A DNA stretch of 64,000 nucleotides from Apis mellifera. Taxonomy: Eukaryota; Arthropoda; Insecta; Hymenoptera; Apidae. Every line of letters starts with the position of its first letter. Positions within the stretch are counted from its first letter, which is position 1. Below, piece by piece: positions 61,298 to 64,000 of the stretch. The stretch spans positions 17,283,086 through 17,347,085 of the forward strand of contig NC_037638.1 of NCBI RefSeq assembly GCF_003254395.2, read 5' to 3'. A program made the translations under genes and the position numbers. A model generated the notes under the pieces. It saw nothing but the letters and a program-made list of their open reading frames with translations. It had not been told where the DNA came from and ran no database searches.

Positions 61298-63804
61298 ACG
61301 AATTCATAGAAACATTCTAGAAGCATTCTAGATTATATATTTTGATTTTATATAATATCAACAAGATAATGATACAATAACAATAATTTGATTATGTAAA
61401 TCTCACGAGTATACGAAAATCAGGTTACTGTTAGTTTATTACTCAGAGCAATGCATAATCATTACCATTGTGGTATTGTGCAGGCTAGTTACGAGTATTG
61501 TTCCATAGTGTGGACCAGTTTCCAAAGATCAGAAATGTTTGTTTGTTAATTGTAGCACAGAATTTCAATTTTATTTTATTTGTTTCGAAAAATAAATAAA
61601 CAACTTCGAAGATTCGTTCAAATTGTATTATATATTATATTATTCATGATTTGTCTTCTGAAACATTATTGTATCTATCATAAACATCCAATGAAATCAA
61701 TTATTTCATCTTCATTATATTAATTGTATTCAAAAATCATTGAAATTTATTTTAATGACTATTATTTGATATGCTAGGGAATTTTATAATGTTATTCTTT
61801 GATTAGATATTACCATAACTAGGATGAAGTGTATTTCTAGAAATCATTCTAAAAATTGCAAATACATAGCTTCGAGAAAGTTGCATATTTCTGAATTTCA
61901 TTTGTCTATCAAAACTGTTTGTCAAGCCAAGCAAACAGACTAAATAGCTATTTGACTCGAACCCTTTGTTAGCCCATTTAAGCGCAACATGCTTGCGTAT
62001 TGTTATATCGTGTGTAAACTTAATATTCGAGATCGATACTGCAACTGGAGTAACGAAACATAGTTTCTCTATTAACAGTTTCACGTTCAACATGTGTAAC
62101 AATGAATAGATTTATTCAATGGCGAATATGATCATGTCGAAGATTCTTTTGTCAAAATGTGTAAAAAAAGCAGAAGAATTTTCAACATTTTATCGAAGGA
62201 TGAATTTCATAGAGAATGAAATGCTTTTGTGTTGCAAAAATTGTAAGGCCAAAATGAAATTTTGGAAAAAATAATGATAATAAAAAAAAATAAGTTTTAT
62301 TTTAATAGTAGATAATTTTTAACAAATTTTAAACAAATTTTTATTTTTTGAAGATAAAGAATATTTCTTTTTATTAATATTATTGTCAAAATATGAGGAA
62401 TATTATATTAACATTCACGATTTACACACAATAATTTCTCAATGTTCTTTTATGTATTTATTATTATATAATAATAGTTAAAATAACAACAACATGTTAC
62501 AGGTATAATATAACAAATCAGTCAGCAGTGCGATTGCTTGGAGCGCTTTTAAACAGTTTGCTGTATGATATGAACTGTGTATCGAAATATATGTCAGATT
62601 CTAACAAGAGAAACTGGCATTTCCTCGGTGGCTATCCAAATAGTTTGTCTGTTCGTTTAAAATCCAAATCTGATTCTAAATCGTGCTTTTATCTTCTATT
62701 CCAATGTCTTGACTCTATTTCTTCGTAGAGTATGAACTTTAGTTTCTGCTAAGATATTTTGCCCAATAATTTGATTGAAATTTCATTCGATATTCATTGA
62801 AATTTTTCTTTTTGTATTTGTACTTTAAAATATTTATACTTTAAAAATATGTTCTTCGATTCAATATTTTCAAATATTTGGAAAGAAAAAAAAATAAAAA
62901 CATTGAATAAACAGAACAATTATTACAATAGAAATTACACAATAAAAACAGAACTATAAAACTCGTAAAAATAAAAAAATTAATTTCATTTTCGAATTAA
63001 AAAATACTTTTAATTGAAATTAAAATTTTTATACAAAACTAACGCGAAAATAATTCATAAATCAAATTCAATCAAAATTTGCAGACCAGATATTACATCT
63101 TGCACAAATTCAGTTAATAAATTGTATTTATTAAAACTAATAATTTCATTTCATATAAAACATCGTGAGTATATAATGAGATTGTAATGGATTACATATA
63201 GAACAATTTTTTGATTAATGATAAATCATTTATCAACAGAAAACTAATTTTAAATTTAAATAAATAGCGAAAATATATTGAATTTTATTCGAGAGCTGGT
63301 ATTTATTCGGTATCGCGATCGCGAAAAATTTTTGGCACTTTGTACGATAAAATCTCATCCCTTTCAGAATAGAATCGAATTCCAACAATCAACCTCTACT
63401 AACTCTCAATTCGTAAAGGAATAATCCAGGTCATGTGGAATAATTTTAGAGCGAATCGAGTAAACTGCGCGAATTTAAGGAAATCAACGAACTGTTTGAG
63501 ATGAGCGAAACTATTCGATCTAGCTTCCGGATTATTCGGGAATTTCTATCAAGCATTTCATTTTCTTTGTGTAATGATCGCTATTATTATTCGATTCGGG
63601 GTCGATTGTTATGGTTAACAAGTGAACATTGATTCATTTTTCCGAAAACAATCAATTTTAATATTTGTAAGTGCGTTCCGAAATTGTTTGGCGTATCGAT
63701 TGATATGGTAAAACTCCATTTATAGTGAAGAGCATGAGTTAACCAATACTCGATGAAAAATTGTTGATATTTTATATTGAAATCTTTTCATAGTCCTGAG
63801 TTTG

Positions 63805-63823
63805 TTTTTTTTTTTTTTTTTTT
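63805..63823. repeat. Poly-T tract (19 T)
   Basis: An uninterrupted thymine run near the window end. The minus-strand open frame starting beyond it is lysine-rich because of it. Confidence 0.9.
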
Positions 63824-64000
63824 CATATACAGATGAAAAAATAAAAATATTTTTCTCCTGAAATATTTGAAAAATTCGATCGATTGAAAAATTTCATTCG
63901 AGACATTGAAAAACTTTTTTTTGACTAAATCCACAAAAGATTGAAGTTTCTCTTTTACAATGATTTTGTAAAATTTAAGATTGTTTTTCTTTTTTGTCAA

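Larger units (their letters stand above)
47994..64000 (+). other. Start of a long intron (more than 16 kb), phase 1
   Basis: The donor is GTGAGT at 47994, and no convincing next exon is seen to the end of the window. The expected continuation is a linker and a transmembrane helix, but no open segment with a good acceptor in phase 1 encodes one. GC-richer patches lie at about 50.1-50.5, 51.2-51.4, 52.3-52.6, 55.4-55.6, 56.15-56.4, 57.6-57.85, 60.5-60.8 and 63.4-63.6 kb. The rest is AT-rich with the simple repeats listed separately. A short unrecognised exon cannot be excluded. Confidence 0.6.

Noticed and set aside
1..64000. CRISPR arrays, bacterial operons, rRNA, integrated viral genomes
   Set aside because: No regularly spaced repeats, no ribosome-binding-site/ORF organisation, no rRNA-like sequence and no recognisable viral protein.

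Overview
The window looks like AT-rich nuclear DNA of an insect, most likely a bee or other hymenopteran. This rests on its overall character: long AT-rich non-coding stretches, frequent CpG dinucleotides in the GC-richer patches, many short microsatellites, very little recognisable transposon sequence, and a gene with large GT-AG introns. The species cannot be fixed from the sequence alone. There are no bacterial operons, no CRISPR array and no intact transposon.

One protein-coding gene is supported. It lies on the + strand and runs through the window as four exons: 22343-22563, 35130-35253, 45035-45184 and 47850-47993. Spliced, they encode two consecutive SUEL-type (galactose-binding lectin, Gal_lectin) domains, each with the family's eight half-cystines. 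Two tandem SUEL domains is the arrangement of the EVA-1 family (EVA1C in vertebrates, a cell-surface co-receptor for SLT-1/Slit in C. elegans). The introns visible in full are 12.6, 9.8 and 2.7 kb. The first coding exon (signal peptide) and the last ones (transmembrane segment, cytoplasmic EVA-1 domain) are not seen and are presumed to lie outside the window or to be too short to recognise. The internal phases agree (1, 0, 1, 1, 1), so the four exons join in frame.

Layout: 1-22342 is upstream intron or 5' flank with short repeats, a tRNA-like element on the minus strand near 2.0 kb, hairpins near 6.6 and 7.7 kb, a 142-bp diverged tandem duplication near 19.7 kb and a degenerate minisatellite near 21.2 kb. 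22564-35129 is an intron holding a probable decayed Tc1/mariner-type transposase near 29.4-30.1 kb. 35254-45034 is an intron with a cluster of three CACGTG E-boxes near 41.4 kb and several inverted repeats. 45185-47849 is an intron with a 24-bp palindrome made of two forkhead-type sites. 47994-64000 is the start of an intron more than 16 kb long with microsatellites and small hairpins.

The short open frames scattered through the window (up to about 156 codons) resemble no family I recognise. Many are low-complexity translations of microsatellites, and I treat them as chance.
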